64,000 nucleotides of DNA from Geomonas sp. RF6 (GTDB lineage: Bacteria > Desulfobacterota > Desulfuromonadia > Geobacterales > Geobacteraceae). Under the pieces are notes generated by a model. That model saw only the letters and a program-made list of their open reading frames with translations. It did no database searches and was not told the DNA's origin. Location: NCBI RefSeq assembly GCF_021044625.1, contig NZ_CP087999.1, forward strand, positions 2,187,001 to 2,251,000, in the 5' to 3' direction. Shown piece after piece: positions 55,485 to 63,634 of the stretch. The first letter of the stretch is position 1, and each line of letters begins with the position of its first letter. A program made the translations under genes and the position numbers.

Positions 55485-56351
55485 TCATCCGCCGATAACG
55501 ATCAGGAAGACCCCGATCAGCATGAGGATGGTGGAGAAAAGGCGCCCCTCCTCGCGAAAGAGCACCCTGCCGTACAGCACGCCGAAGAGGAGGCTGGTCC
55601 GCTTCACGGCGATCATATAGGCGACGTTTGCGATGTCGATGGCGTAGGAGTGGCTGATGGCCTGCAGGGCATAGCAGAGTGCGGGGAGGGCGGCGGCCCT
55701 TATGGCGCCATCTTTGGTGATGGCGGAAAGTTCCCTTCTCCCTTTGTAAAGGGCCAGGGGGGTGATGAGGAGAGCGAGGGCGGGAAGGTAGATTTCCGTG
55801 AAGGTAAGGGGGGAGGAGAGGGCGATGGCGCGCTTGCCGAGGGTGGAGGTGAAGGTATAGATGACGGCGACGGCGATCATGAAAAGGGAGCCCTTTTCCT
55901 CCCTGATCGCCTTCAAGGGGGCGAGCACGCCGTGCCTCCCTTTTTGCAGGTTGAGGAGATAGCTTCCCGCCGCGACGAGAAGGACCCCGGCTCCCCCGAT
56001 GAAGGAGATGCGCTCCTTCAGTACGATCGCCGGGACGACAAGGAGAAAGACCGGAGTGAGAGAGAGGAAGGGGAGGGTGAGGTTGAGCGGTGAGAGCTTC
56101 AGCGCCTTTATGTAGAGGACGAAGGCAACCGCCTCCAGGGGGAGCGCGAGTCCGACGCAGGTGATGAAGTCGCGGGAAAGGTACGGGCGCTCGCCGAAAA
56201 AGAGGGGGAGGGCGAGGGCGACCGTCGGCAGCAGCCGCAGCCACATGACAAGATAGTCGTTGTGCCGCGCCAGCGCTTTCTTCGTCAGCGCGTCACTGGT
56301 GGCGAGGAAAAGGGCGGAGAGGAGTGTAAGTGGCAGCCATAGCAGGTTCAT
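55485..56351 (-). CDS. EamA/DMT-family transporter
   Basis: 288-aa inner-membrane protein with about ten hydrophobic segments, arranged as two five-helix EamA repeats (residues 1-135 and 148-288). The start MNLLWLPLTLLSALFLATSD is typical of the drug/metabolite transporter superfamily, and the second repeat ends in a hydrophobic ILMLIGVFLIVIGG. ATG 56351 removes an upstream stretch that is not hydrophobic. Substrate unknown; no link to motility is evident. Confidence 0.85.
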   Translation of the reverse strand: MNLLWLPLTLLSALFLATSDALTKKALARHNDYLVMWLRLLPTVALALPLFFGERPYLSRDFITCVGLALPLEAVAFVLYIKALKLSPLNLTLPFLSLTPVFLLVVPAIVLKERISFIGGAGVLLVAAGSYLLNLQKGRHGVLAPLKAIREEKGSLFMIAVAVIYTFTSTLGKRAIALSSPLTFTEIYLPALALLITPLALYKGRRELSAITKDGAIRAAALPALCYALQAISHSYAIDIANVAYMIAVKRTSLLFGVLYGRVLFREEGRLFSTILMLIGVFLIVIGG

Positions 56352-56517
56352 TGCCCCATGATAACGCACAGAGCCGAGCGCGGCCACGCCCACTGGCAAA
56401 GTCAGAGGCGAAAGGCAGTTTGCGAACCGCAAAGACGCAAAGGACGCAAAGGGAACGGCGGAAGGGTTCGTCCCCTTTCATCGGTTGGCAGAGGCCACTG
56501 TGACGTCACAAAGAGCA

Positions 56518-56641
56518 AATCCCGCCCTGGCCCCCCTTCGCGAAGGCTCATCCGAGAATTCGGGGAAGTCGTAATCGTTTCCAATGAAGGGCGCACGAGG
56601 CCTCGCGTCCCCCCCTTTGCGAAGGGGGACAGGGGGGATTT
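56518..56641. repeat. Family B repeats, inverted pair (copies 3 and 4)
   Basis: A shortened forward copy at 56518-56546 (AAATCCCGCCCTGGCCCCCC..) and a full reverse copy at 56607-56641 (..GCGAAGGGGGACAGGGGGG) enclose about 60 nt, so the whole 124-nt segment could fold back. Confidence 0.7.
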
Positions 56642-56795
56642 GACTAGCGAGGACCGTCCTGAAACCGCGCAACTGTTGTGTCAGGGCAATTTGCAAAAAA
56701 GTGGTGGGGCCTATGTCGTTGATCTTTAGACTTCCGCAGCACTGCGGTTCGACGACCGAGATGTACTGTTAAGCAGGCTGAGGAGACTTGAAGAT

Positions 56796-56833
56796 CAAAT
56801 CCCCCCTGCCCCCCCTTCGCAAAGGGGGGAACG
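56796..56833. repeat. Dispersed repeat family B, copy 5
   Basis: CAAATCCCCCCTGCCCCCCC then TTCGCAAAGGGGGGAACG, in the same orientation as the copy at 51894. Confidence 0.8.
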
Positions 56834-57009
56834 TTACGCCTTCTGCTCGTGGCAATGTACCGACGCTCCCCCCCGAATTTCCGATTGAACTTTCGTAAAA
56901 GGGGACGGTGAGGCTTTTTTTAGAGCGGTGCGGGGGTTGACGGGTGGGGTGAAAGGGGGCCTAATTTGTATTTGCGACAGGGGTACTCATGTGCGGAAGG
57001 GGGGGCGCT

Positions 57010-57702
57010 ATGGCTGGGAGAGTATTGATCCCGTCCATCGAGAAGAGACTGGAGGCTATCCTTGAGGGACGGCGCAGAACCCTGAGGGAGTACGACGCGA
57101 AGCAGGACTTCATGCACCCGGCCATTACCCTCACCAGGGAGTTCGGCTGTGAAGGGTATCCTGTCGCGGAGAAGGTGCAGGCTCTTCTCGAAGCAAAGAC
57201 GGGGATGCCTTGGGCGGTGATGGACAAGGCCCTCCTGGAGGCGGTGGCCCGCAACCACGACCTCAATGAGGAGCTCCTGAGCAATATCAGCAGCAAGAAC
57301 CGTTTTTTAGACGACATGTTCTCCACCTTTTCGCCGCGCTGGAAGAGCGACAAGGATTACTACAGGCTCCTTTGCCGCCAGATAACTCTCCTGGCCCAAA
57401 AGGGGAACGTGATCCTTGTCGGGCGCGGCGCCGCCATCCTTACCCAAAACATGGAAAACTGCTACCATTTCCGAATTGTCGCCCCGATGGCCTTCAAGGT
57501 GAAGTCCATTACCAGGAGGTGCGACGTCTCGACCGAGGAGGCGTACGAAATGATCGAGACAAAGCAGCGGCGGCGCGATGCCTTCATACGGGATTTCCTG
57601 GGACGGGACCTTGGGGACCCGACTCTGTACCACCTGATCTTCAACAATGCCAGAAACAGCGCTGACAGGATCGCGGAGATAATCGCCGGATACGTGGGGT
57701 AG
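57010..57702 (+). CDS. Cytidylate kinase-like family protein
   Basis: 230 aa, matching the cytidylate-kinase-like (Cytidylate_kin2) family. Visible: ITLTREFGCEGYPVAEKVQA near 39-58, in which the P-loop is reduced to GCEGYPVAEK; NVILVGRGAAIL near 134-145; a basic lid region (SITRRCDVSTEEAYEMIETK then QRRRDAFIRDF). The canonical CMP kinase P-loop is not intact, so nucleotide kinase activity is doubtful. ATG 56989 (7 codons earlier) is a possible alternative start with AGGGG upstream. Followed by an unknown gene after 23 nt. Confidence 0.75.
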   Translation: MAGRVLIPSIEKRLEAILEGRRRTLREYDAKQDFMHPAITLTREFGCEGYPVAEKVQALLEAKTGMPWAVMDKALLEAVARNHDLNEELLSNISSKNRFLDDMFSTFSPRWKSDKDYYRLLCRQITLLAQKGNVILVGRGAAILTQNMENCYHFRIVAPMAFKVKSITRRCDVSTEEAYEMIETKQRRRDAFIRDFLGRDLGDPTLYHLIFNNARNSADRIAEIIAGYVG

Positions 57703-57725
57703 CTCCCCCACTGAGGAGGGAAGCC

Positions 57726-58217
57726 ATGAAGCGGCATAAGGATGCCCTGGGAATCATGCAAGGTGCGCGCAACGTGCGGGCGATCGCGAGGTCGCTGGTG
57801 GAGGCTTCCGATGAGGCGGCGCGGGAAGGGATCGGCGCCGAGCAGGATGCGGCAGTGCGGATGATGGTGCACCAGCTGGCGAAGGTCTGTAACGTCGACG
57901 AGATCAAGTTTGGCTATGATCCTGCCACCCTGAAGGATATCTACTGTACCCTCATGGGGGAATGTGAGGCGAGGGCAAACGAGATATCCCTTCACCCCGA
58001 GCCTTCACACGCCGCGCCGGAGAAGAAGGAGACGATGCCGCAGTCACCAGTGACAACGGTGGAGCACGGCGAAACGGTGGCGGTCGTGCTCCATGACCGC
58101 GGAGCGCAGCGGCCGAAGGATCCCCTCCCTGAATCGGACGACGAGATGGACGGATTCGCCGTCGGCTCGGAGCAGCGTCGCGGGTTCCTCAGCCGCTTCC
58201 TCTTCAAGGGGGATTAG
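57726..58217 (+). CDS. Hypothetical protein
   Basis: 163 aa, not recognised. The N-terminal 90 residues are helical, with a conserved-looking RAIARSLVEASDEAAREG and KVCNVDEIKFGYDPATLKD. The C-terminal half is charged and low complexity, ending RRGFLSRFLFKGD. No signal peptide or membrane segment. It follows the cytidylate-kinase-like gene with GGAGGGAAGCC before its ATG, so the two are probably co-transcribed. Its stop overlaps the convergent metallophosphoesterase by 4 nt. Confidence 0.7.
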   Translation: MKRHKDALGIMQGARNVRAIARSLVEASDEAAREGIGAEQDAAVRMMVHQLAKVCNVDEIKFGYDPATLKDIYCTLMGECEARANEISLHPEPSHAAPEKKETMPQSPVTTVEHGETVAVVLHDRGAQRPKDPLPESDDEMDGFAVGSEQRRGFLSRFLFKGD

Positions 58218-59101
58218 CGGAAGGAATATGCCCTCTGCGTCATCTCCTCCTCTGCCCGCGGAGCGAGCGGCACCGGGTGGGGGTGGGGAGTCGTGGCACG
58301 GAAGATAGAAACGAGGACGACCTCCGGCCTGATGTTGAATCGTACCGGAAGGAGGCTCTCCCCGAGACCTGCATTAACGATCATGCTCGTCTTCCCCGAG
58401 CTGTACACGCCGTAGTCGTACGGGGGGAAGATCCCCATGGAGGGGACGTAAGGGGCGCCGAAAACCGGAAGGCGCAGCTGCCCCCCGTGAGTATGCCCCG
58501 CAAGCACTACGTCGACCTTTTCCTGTACAGCTTCCTCGTATATCTGGGGGGAATGGGCCAGCAGCAGGCGCGGCCCCTCCCCCGTCGCCGTCGACAGGGC
58601 CTTCCTGAGACTCGCCCTCCCCGTTACCGGGTCGTCCACCCCCACGATGCTCAGGCGGCCGGCGCCTTTTCTGAAGGTGTGCGAAGTATTTGAAAGGACC
58701 TCTGCCCCTGCCTGCCGCAGCTTCTCACAGATTTCCTCCCCCCTTTCCGAATTCCATTCGTGATTTCCGCTCACCGCGAAAACGGGGCGCGACTTCAGCC
58801 CCTCCACCAGGCGAAGTGCGGGGGTGAGAAGGGAGGTGGCGCTCACCACGAGGTCGCCGGTGAGCGCGACGACGTCGAACTGCTCGGTGTCGAGAAGGGC
58901 GAGGAGCTCGGAGCCGTCGCGGCCGAATTCCTTGTCGTGCAGATCGGTGAGGTGCAGGATGGTGAAGCCGTCGAACTCCGCAGGAAGGCTCACTACCGGG
59001 ATTTGATATCTCTTTATCGCGACCGCGAGTCTTTCGAGGTAGAGGTAGGGGAAAAGGGGCGCTCCGCCGAAAACAAAGAGGCGTCGAGAGATAGGGGTCA
59101 T
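58214..59101 (-). CDS. Calcineurin-like metallophosphoesterase (YkuE/LpxG-like)
   Basis: 295 aa. Dimetal-site motifs appear in order: ILHLTDLHDKEFG (about 48-60), VVALTGDLV near 77, AVSGNHEWNSE near 108-118, LLLAHSP near 180 and VLAGHTHGGQLRLP near 200-213. This matches membrane-associated phosphoesterases related to YkuE and UDP-2,3-diacylglucosamine hydrolase LpxG. The N-terminal 30 residues are hydrophobic and may anchor the protein. The C-terminal tail TTPHPHPVPLAPRAEEE looks like read-through into a repeat. Substrate not determined. Confidence 0.85.
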   Translation of the reverse strand: MTPISRRLFVFGGAPLFPYLYLERLAVAIKRYQIPVVSLPAEFDGFTILHLTDLHDKEFGRDGSELLALLDTEQFDVVALTGDLVVSATSLLTPALRLVEGLKSRPVFAVSGNHEWNSERGEEICEKLRQAGAEVLSNTSHTFRKGAGRLSIVGVDDPVTGRASLRKALSTATGEGPRLLLAHSPQIYEEAVQEKVDVVLAGHTHGGQLRLPVFGAPYVPSMGIFPPYDYGVYSSGKTSMIVNAGLGESLLPVRFNIRPEVVLVSIFRATTPHPHPVPLAPRAEEEMTQRAYSFR

Positions 59102-59288
59102 GGCGATTCCCTCCCAAACTAAAGAAGTATATCAGTCTCGGGGACGGCGTCAGGGGTGAGGCGTGCGTGGCGGGATTTCGGCTCCGTGCCGCGCCCGGTG
59201 TCTGCTCGTTTTATTCGCGCCTTCGCGCCCCCTTTGACTCCGGGAACCTCTCGCGGTATCATGCGCCCACTAATTCCGGGAGGGGACG

Positions 59289-59684
59289 ATGGCGGATTTT
59301 GCGGTGAGTCCGGAGAAAAATCGCTGGCTCAAGGAGCGCATGGCGCTGCTGGGGGTGAAGGAGGAGGATCTCGAGGAGCGCTTCATCCACGCCTCGGGCA
59401 AGGGGGGGCAGCACGTGAACAAGAGCTCCTCCTGCGTCTACCTCAAGCACCTGCCGACGGGGATAGAGGTCAAATGCATGGAGGACCGCAGCCAGTCGCT
59501 GAACCGCTTCCTCGCGCGGCGCTACCTGCTGGAAAAGATGGAGGAAGCCGCGGGGGTGCCGTCGAAAAAGAGCGCGAAGGAGGAGAAGCTCAGGCGGCAA
59601 AAGGCGAGGCGCAAGCGGCGAAGCTCCACGAAGTATGCCGCTGCCGCGGCAGAGTCGGAGGGGGGCACCGGGGAAGAGGCGTGA
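59289..59684 (+). CDS. Small GGQ-motif peptide chain release factor-like protein
   Basis: 131 aa with a class I release factor catalytic domain only: the GGQ motif sits in FIHASGKGGQHVNKSSSCVY at about residues 32-51, followed by HLPTGIEVKCMEDRSQS and a basic C-terminal tail (KARRKRRSS) that could enter the mRNA channel. It lacks stop-codon-reading domains. This resembles ribosome-rescue factors such as ArfB and the C12orf65/mtRF-R group. A GGGAGGGGACG site precedes the ATG. Ribosome rescue is inferred from the domain layout. Confidence 0.85.
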   Translation: MADFAVSPEKNRWLKERMALLGVKEEDLEERFIHASGKGGQHVNKSSSCVYLKHLPTGIEVKCMEDRSQSLNRFLARRYLLEKMEEAAGVPSKKSAKEEKLRRQKARRKRRSSTKYAAAAAESEGGTGEEA

Positions 59685-59707
59685 CGGCGGCAGTTGTGCG
59701 CGAACCA

Positions 59708-59741
59708 TGCCGGGAACGCCTGCGGCTTATCCCGGCCCACA
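59708..59741. repeat. REP-like palindromic repeat, copy 5
   Basis: TGCCGGGAACGCCTGCGGC then TTATCCCGGCCCACA, nearly identical to the copy at 24432. Confidence 0.75.
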
Positions 59742-59879
59742 TTTGAAAGATTTCTCTGGCTTCGTTTTTGCAGTTCCGTGCCGCAACGCGTCGCAGCAAG
59801 AGAGGTGGACGGTTTTTTGACATGCGCTTGTATACCGCTGGAAGTGCTGCAGAAGGGGCTTTTCGTGGTATAAAATGTA

Positions 59880-59909
59880 TTGACAACGTCGTGCAGCCAA
59901 GGGTATATA
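59880..59909 (+). promoter_or_regulatory. Sigma-70 promoter of rho
   Basis: TTGACA, an 18-nt spacer, then TATATA. The -35 is a perfect consensus match. No other strong promoter lies before rho. Confidence 0.65.
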
Positions 59910-60146
59910 TTCTATTCATCCTCAATAAGACCTAAAGCAAGATACCCCAAGCCGCTCCACCTCAACCATACCGTCACTTCCAGGCACGATTTCAGAACAA
60001 CTCAGAATCCGACACCTTACAAAACACCACTACACATATTTGGGCATCTCACGCGTGCAACCCGTCACCATTCCGTCACAAGCACCTTGGTCCGCATCAA
60101 GGCCCTGCCGATACGACCTGCATTTGCGCCCACACCAGGAGAACCG

Positions 60147-61394
60147 ATGAACCTACAGGAACTGAAAGAGAAAAAGATTAGCGACCTCACGGCTATTGCC
60201 AAGGGGCTCAACATCGAGGGGGCATCCAGTCTGCGCAAGCAGGATCTGATCTTTGCCATCCTCAACGCCCAGACCGAGAAGAACGGCATGATCTTCGGTG
60301 AAGGGGTGCTCGAGACCCTCCCTGACGGGTTCGGCTTCCTGAGGGCGCCCGATTACAACTACCTCCCGGGGCCGGACGACATCTACGTCTCTCCGTCGCA
60401 GATCCGCCGCTTCAACCTGCACACCGGCGACACGGTGGCGGGTCAGATCAGGCCGCCGAAGGAAGGTGAGCGCTACTTCGCCCTTCTGAAGGTAGAGACG
60501 GTAAACCACGAGTCCCCCGAGGTCGCACGCGACAAGATCCTCTTCGACAACCTCACCCCGCTTTATCCGGAAGAGAAGCTCAAGCTGGAGACCACCCCGG
60601 ACAACATGTCCAGCCGCGTCATGGAACTGGTCGCGCCGATAGGGAAGGGGCAGCGCGGTCTCATCGTCGCTCCGCCGCGCACCGGGAAGACGATGCTGAT
60701 CCAGAACATCGCCAACTCCATCGCGATGAACCATCCGGAGGTCTTCCTCATCGTTCTCCTCATCGACGAGCGACCGGAAGAGGTTACCGACATGCAGCGC
60801 TCCGTGAAGGGGGAGGTGATTTCCTCCACCTTTGACGAGCCGGCTTCCCGTCACATCCAGGTGGCGGAGATGGTCATCGAGAAGGCAAAGCGCCTCGTGG
60901 AGCACAAGCGCGACGTGGTCATCCTCCTCGACTCCATCACCCGACTGGCCCGCGCCTACAACACCGTGATCCCCCCTTCCGGGAAGATCCTCTCCGGTGG
61001 TGTGGACTCCAACGCGCTGCACAAGCCGAAGCGCTTCTTCGGCGCCGCCCGCAATATCGAGGAAGGTGGCTCCCTTACCATCATCGCCACCGCGCTCGTC
61101 GATACCGGCTCCAAGATGGATGAGGTCATCTTCGAGGAGTTCAAGGGCACCGGCAACATGGAACTCCACCTCGACAGGAAGCTCGTGGAGAAGAGGACCT
61201 TCCCGGCGATCGACATCAACAAGTCGGGCACCCGCAAGGAAGAGCTCCTCGTCGACAAGAGCGCGCTGAACCGCATCTGGATCCTCCGCAAGGTGCTGCA
61301 TCCGATGAACGTGGTCGATTCGATGGAGTTCCTCCTCTCCAAGCTGGGGGGGACGAAGGACAACCAGGCGTTCCTCGACTCCATGAGCAAGTAG
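60147..61394 (+). CDS. rho: Transcription termination factor Rho
   Basis: Hexameric RNA helicase, 415 aa, close to the usual 420. The N-terminal SAP-like part ([20 protein letters not shown]) is followed by the RNA-binding cold-shock-like domain ([20 protein letters not shown], about 63-82). The ATPase has Walker A APPRTGKT near 175 and Walker [17 protein letters not shown] near 255-270. The Q/R-loop region [20 protein letters not shown] is conserved. ATG 60147 has AGGAG upstream. The neighbours rpmE, thyX, DUF1385 and prfA are the usual ones in related genomes. Confidence 0.98.
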   Translation: MNLQELKEKKISDLTAIAKGLNIEGASSLRKQDLIFAILNAQTEKNGMIFGEGVLETLPDGFGFLRAPDYNYLPGPDDIYVSPSQIRRFNLHTGDTVAGQIRPPKEGERYFALLKVETVNHESPEVARDKILFDNLTPLYPEEKLKLETTPDNMSSRVMELVAPIGKGQRGLIVAPPRTGKTMLIQNIANSIAMNHPEVFLIVLLIDERPEEVTDMQRSVKGEVISSTFDEPASRHIQVAEMVIEKAKRLVEHKRDVVILLDSITRLARAYNTVIPPSGKILSGGVDSNALHKPKRFFGAARNIEEGGSLTIIATALVDTGSKMDEVIFEEFKGTGNMELHLDRKLVEKRTFPAIDINKSGTRKEELLVDKSALNRIWILRKVLHPMNVVDSMEFLLSKLGGTKDNQAFLDSMSK

Positions 61395-61403
61395 AAAAAA
61401 GTG

Positions 61404-61432
61404 TTGATAAATTGCCGCGCAGATGCTATGAG
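61404..61432 (+). promoter_or_regulatory. Sigma-70 promoter before rpmE
   Basis: TTGATA, a 17-nt spacer, TATGAG. It lies immediately after the rho stop. Confidence 0.5.
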
Positions 61433-61466
61433 TAGCTTCTTTACGGCGTAAAATATTGAAAGTTAC

Positions 61467-61482
61467 CGGGGTCGTTACCCCG
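61467..61482 (+). promoter_or_regulatory. Hairpin next to the rpmE ribosome site
   Basis: CGGGGT-CGTT-ACCCCG, ending one base before the GAGGAGG ribosome site. It could modulate L31 translation, as leader structures do for several ribosomal proteins; this is an inference from placement. Confidence 0.4.
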
Positions 61483-61495
61483 CGAGGAGGAAGAT

Positions 61496-61699
61496 ATGAA
61501 GGAAGGGATTCACCCCAAATACAACGAGATCACCGTGAAGTGCCTCTGTGGCAACGCATTCCAGACCCGCTCCACCGCGAAGGAGATCTCCACCGAGATC
61601 TGCTCGCAGTGCCACCCGTTCTACACCGGCAAGCAGAAGCTGATCGACACCGCCGGCCGCGTGGAGCGCTTCAAGAAGAGATACAACATCCAGGGGTAG
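61496..61699 (+). CDS. rpmE: 50S ribosomal protein L31 (zinc-binding type)
   Basis: 67 aa. Has the C+ form with zinc ligands in CLCG (residues 16-19) and [20 protein letters not shown] near 37. The C-terminal helix VERFKKRYN is standard. GAGGAGG lies 6 nt upstream. Presence of Cys residues points to the zinc-replete paralogue; no Cys-less copy is in the window. Confidence 0.97.
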   Translation: MKEGIHPKYNEITVKCLCGNAFQTRSTAKEISTEICSQCHPFYTGKQKLIDTAGRVERFKKRYNIQG

Positions 61700-61727
61700 T
61701 ACTTCTCGCATTCGCGGATCCATCCGG

Positions 61728-61760
61728 GGGGATTTTGTCTATGGCGAAATCCCCTTGTTT
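61728..61760 (+). terminator. Possible terminator after rpmE
   Basis: GGGGATTT pairs with AAATCCCC around an 11-nt loop, then TTGTTT. The loop is long and the T-run interrupted. Confidence 0.4.
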
Positions 61761-61796
61761 CGTTTTACCCCACTTTTTTGGCGTTAAGGTACATTG

Positions 61797-62495
61797 ATGA
61801 AGGTAGCCCTGCTTCAGCACACCCCTGAGCCCGAGCAGACCGTTGCGCTCGCCGCGCGGCTCTGTTATTCCCACGTGGATATAGAGGCGCTCCAAGAGAA
61901 GATCTCCCGCGCCGACATCAAGAAGTTCCTCGACAAGATCATGTCCCTCGGGCATCACTCGGTGCTCGAACACGCCTCCTTCACCTTCGGGATCGAGGGG
62001 ATCTCCCGTGTCACCAGCCACCAACTGGTGCGGCACCGGGTCGCCTCCTTTTCCCAGCAGTCCCAGCGCTATGTCTCGCACAAAGAGTCCTTTGCGGTGG
62101 TGGTCCCGCCATCCATAGCGAAGGACCCCGCATCGAAGGCCCTCTTCGAGGAGCAGGTGGCGGCGCTGCACAAGGCGTACGCGACCCTGGTAGAGGCCGG
62201 AGTCCTTGCGGAGGACGCGCGGTATCTCTTGCCTAACGCCACGGAAACGAAGATCATAGTGACCATGAACGCCCGGGAGCTGCGGCACTTCTTCGCCATT
62301 CGCTGCTGCGAGCGCGCCCAGTGGGAAATCCGGGAGATGGCGCTGGAGATGCTGAAAGTCGTGCAGCCGGTGGCCCCCACGGTCTTCAAGGATTGCGGCC
62401 CCGGTTGTCTCACCGGCCCCTGTCCCGAAGGGGCGATGTGCTGCGGCAAGACCGCGGAGGTCAGGGCGTTTTTCCAGGGACTGGCCGCGGAGTAA
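61797..62495 (+). CDS. thyX: Flavin-dependent thymidylate synthase ThyX
   Basis: 232 aa, makes dTMP from dUMP with FAD, NADPH and methylene-tetrahydrofolate. The ThyX signature appears as RHRVASFSQQSQRY near 80-93, and the nearby HHSVLEHASFTFGIEGIS segment is typical. The C-terminus has PEGAMCCGKTAEV with extra cysteines. ATG 61797 is preferred to a TTG one codon upstream, with AAGGT at good distance. Confidence 0.97.
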   Translation: MKVALLQHTPEPEQTVALAARLCYSHVDIEALQEKISRADIKKFLDKIMSLGHHSVLEHASFTFGIEGISRVTSHQLVRHRVASFSQQSQRYVSHKESFAVVVPPSIAKDPASKALFEEQVAALHKAYATLVEAGVLAEDARYLLPNATETKIIVTMNARELRHFFAIRCCERAQWEIREMALEMLKVVQPVAPTVFKDCGPGCLTGPCPEGAMCCGKTAEVRAFFQGLAAE

Positions 62496-62613
62496 CCCGG
62501 CTGCCGGGACAGCTCGATGCCCTTCCCTTCCTGCGCGTGCCGACGGGTGCGGCACCTCCCGTCCCTCGACAGGCGATACGCCGTACTCTTGTCACACAAC
62601 CTTTGAGGTAAGC

Positions 62614-63519
62614 ATGGCAAAGATCAATATAGGTGGGCAGGCTGTTCTGGAAGGGGTGATGATGCGCGCCCCCCGCTCTCTCGCGATCGCCGTTCGTAGA
62701 CCTGACGGCGACATCTCCGTGAAGAGCGAGGTGGTGGTTCCCCTTTCCGAGCGCTTCCCCGTGGTAAAACTGCCGATCGTGCGCGGCGCGGTCGCTCTCT
62801 TTTCCTCGCTCGTCACCGGCATCAAGGCACTGAACTTTTCCGCCAACGAGGCTCTCGCAGAAGGGGAGAAAAAGGAGGAGATCTCCTCCTGGGCCATGGG
62901 AGGCACCATGGCCGGCGCCTTCGGTTTCGGCATCCTGCTCTTTTTCATCTTCCCCCTCTATCTCACAAAGCTCCTCGTTCCCGTCATCGGCAGCTCGAAC
63001 CTCATGTTCAACCTCGTCGACGGCGCGATCAGGGTCGCGGTTTTCCTCCTCTACATAATCGGCATCTCGCGCATGTCGGACATCCAGCGCGTCTTCCAGT
63101 ACCACGGCGCCGAGCACAAGTGCATCTTCACCTTCGAGGCGGGCGAGGATCTGGTGGTGGAGAACGTGCGCAAGTACAGCTGCCTGCACCCCCGCTGCGG
63201 CACCAGCTTCCTGCTCATCGTCATGCTGGTGAGTATCCTCATCTTCTCCCTGATCCCGAAGCTGTGGCCTTTCTACATGAAAGGGGGGGTGCGCGTGCTC
63301 CTTCTCCCGATCATCGCGGGGGTCTCCTACGAGGTGCTCAAGTGGACGGCGAAGCACGACGGCCATCCCCTGGTGAAGCTTGCCATCGCGCCGGGGCTCG
63401 CCCTGCAGCGTCTGACGACGCGTGAGCCGGACGACAGCCAGATAGAGGTGGCGATCCGCTCCATGAACGAGGCGCTGGAGCTAAACGGCGGCCACAAGGA
63501 CGACCGCCTGGTGGTGTAA
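62614..63519 (+). CDS. DUF1385 (YqhQ-like) membrane protein
   Basis: 301 aa. The family's opening NIGGQAVLEGVMMRAPRSLA is present, then DGDISVKSEVVVPLS. Two or three membrane segments at about 105-130, 140-165 and 205-235 flank the conserved RVFQYHGAEHKCIFTFEAGE and SCLHPRCGTSFLLIVMLVS. In Bacillus the homologue YqhQ has been linked to membrane/energy functions but the biochemical role is unknown. It is usually adjacent to prfA, as here (115 nt upstream). Confidence 0.92.
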   Translation: MAKINIGGQAVLEGVMMRAPRSLAIAVRRPDGDISVKSEVVVPLSERFPVVKLPIVRGAVALFSSLVTGIKALNFSANEALAEGEKKEEISSWAMGGTMAGAFGFGILLFFIFPLYLTKLLVPVIGSSNLMFNLVDGAIRVAVFLLYIIGISRMSDIQRVFQYHGAEHKCIFTFEAGEDLVVENVRKYSCLHPRCGTSFLLIVMLVSILIFSLIPKLWPFYMKGGVRVLLLPIIAGVSYEVLKWTAKHDGHPLVKLAIAPGLALQRLTTREPDDSQIEVAIRSMNEALELNGGHKDDRLVV

Positions 63520-63548
63520 CCCCCCCCCGCGCTTGAACGCGCACGTAG

Positions 63549-63592
63549 CGTCCCTCCCTTTCAAGGGTGGGGACTGGGTGGGGATGGGGTTC
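63549..63592. repeat. Dispersed repeat family C, copy 3
   Basis: Opposite orientation to the other copies: CGTCCCTCCCTTTCAAGGG then GTGGGGATGGGGTTCG, in the gap between DUF1385 and prfA. Confidence 0.65.
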
Positions 63593-63634
63593 GCCCCGAA
63601 AGAAAGCATCAAAAGATTTTCTTGAGGAATGGAT

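Larger units (their letters stand above)
56352..57009. other. 658-nt gene-free region rich in dispersed repeats
   Basis: No credible coding sequence. It contains a short direct repeat CGCAAAGACGCAAAGGACGC near 56429, and family B repeats at 56518-56546, 56607-56641 (opposite orientation) and 56796-56833. The remainder is unremarkable and no strong promoter was identified before the next gene. Confidence 0.7.
59685..60146. other. Intergenic region and long rho leader
   Basis: A 462-nt gap: a REP-like repeat, a sigma-70 promoter and a leader of roughly 230 nt rich in CAC and CA. The open frame continuing upstream of rho (to 59880) has no ribosome site and looks non-coding. C-rich, unstructured leaders of this kind suit Rho binding and autoregulation (inference). 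Confidence 0.6.
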
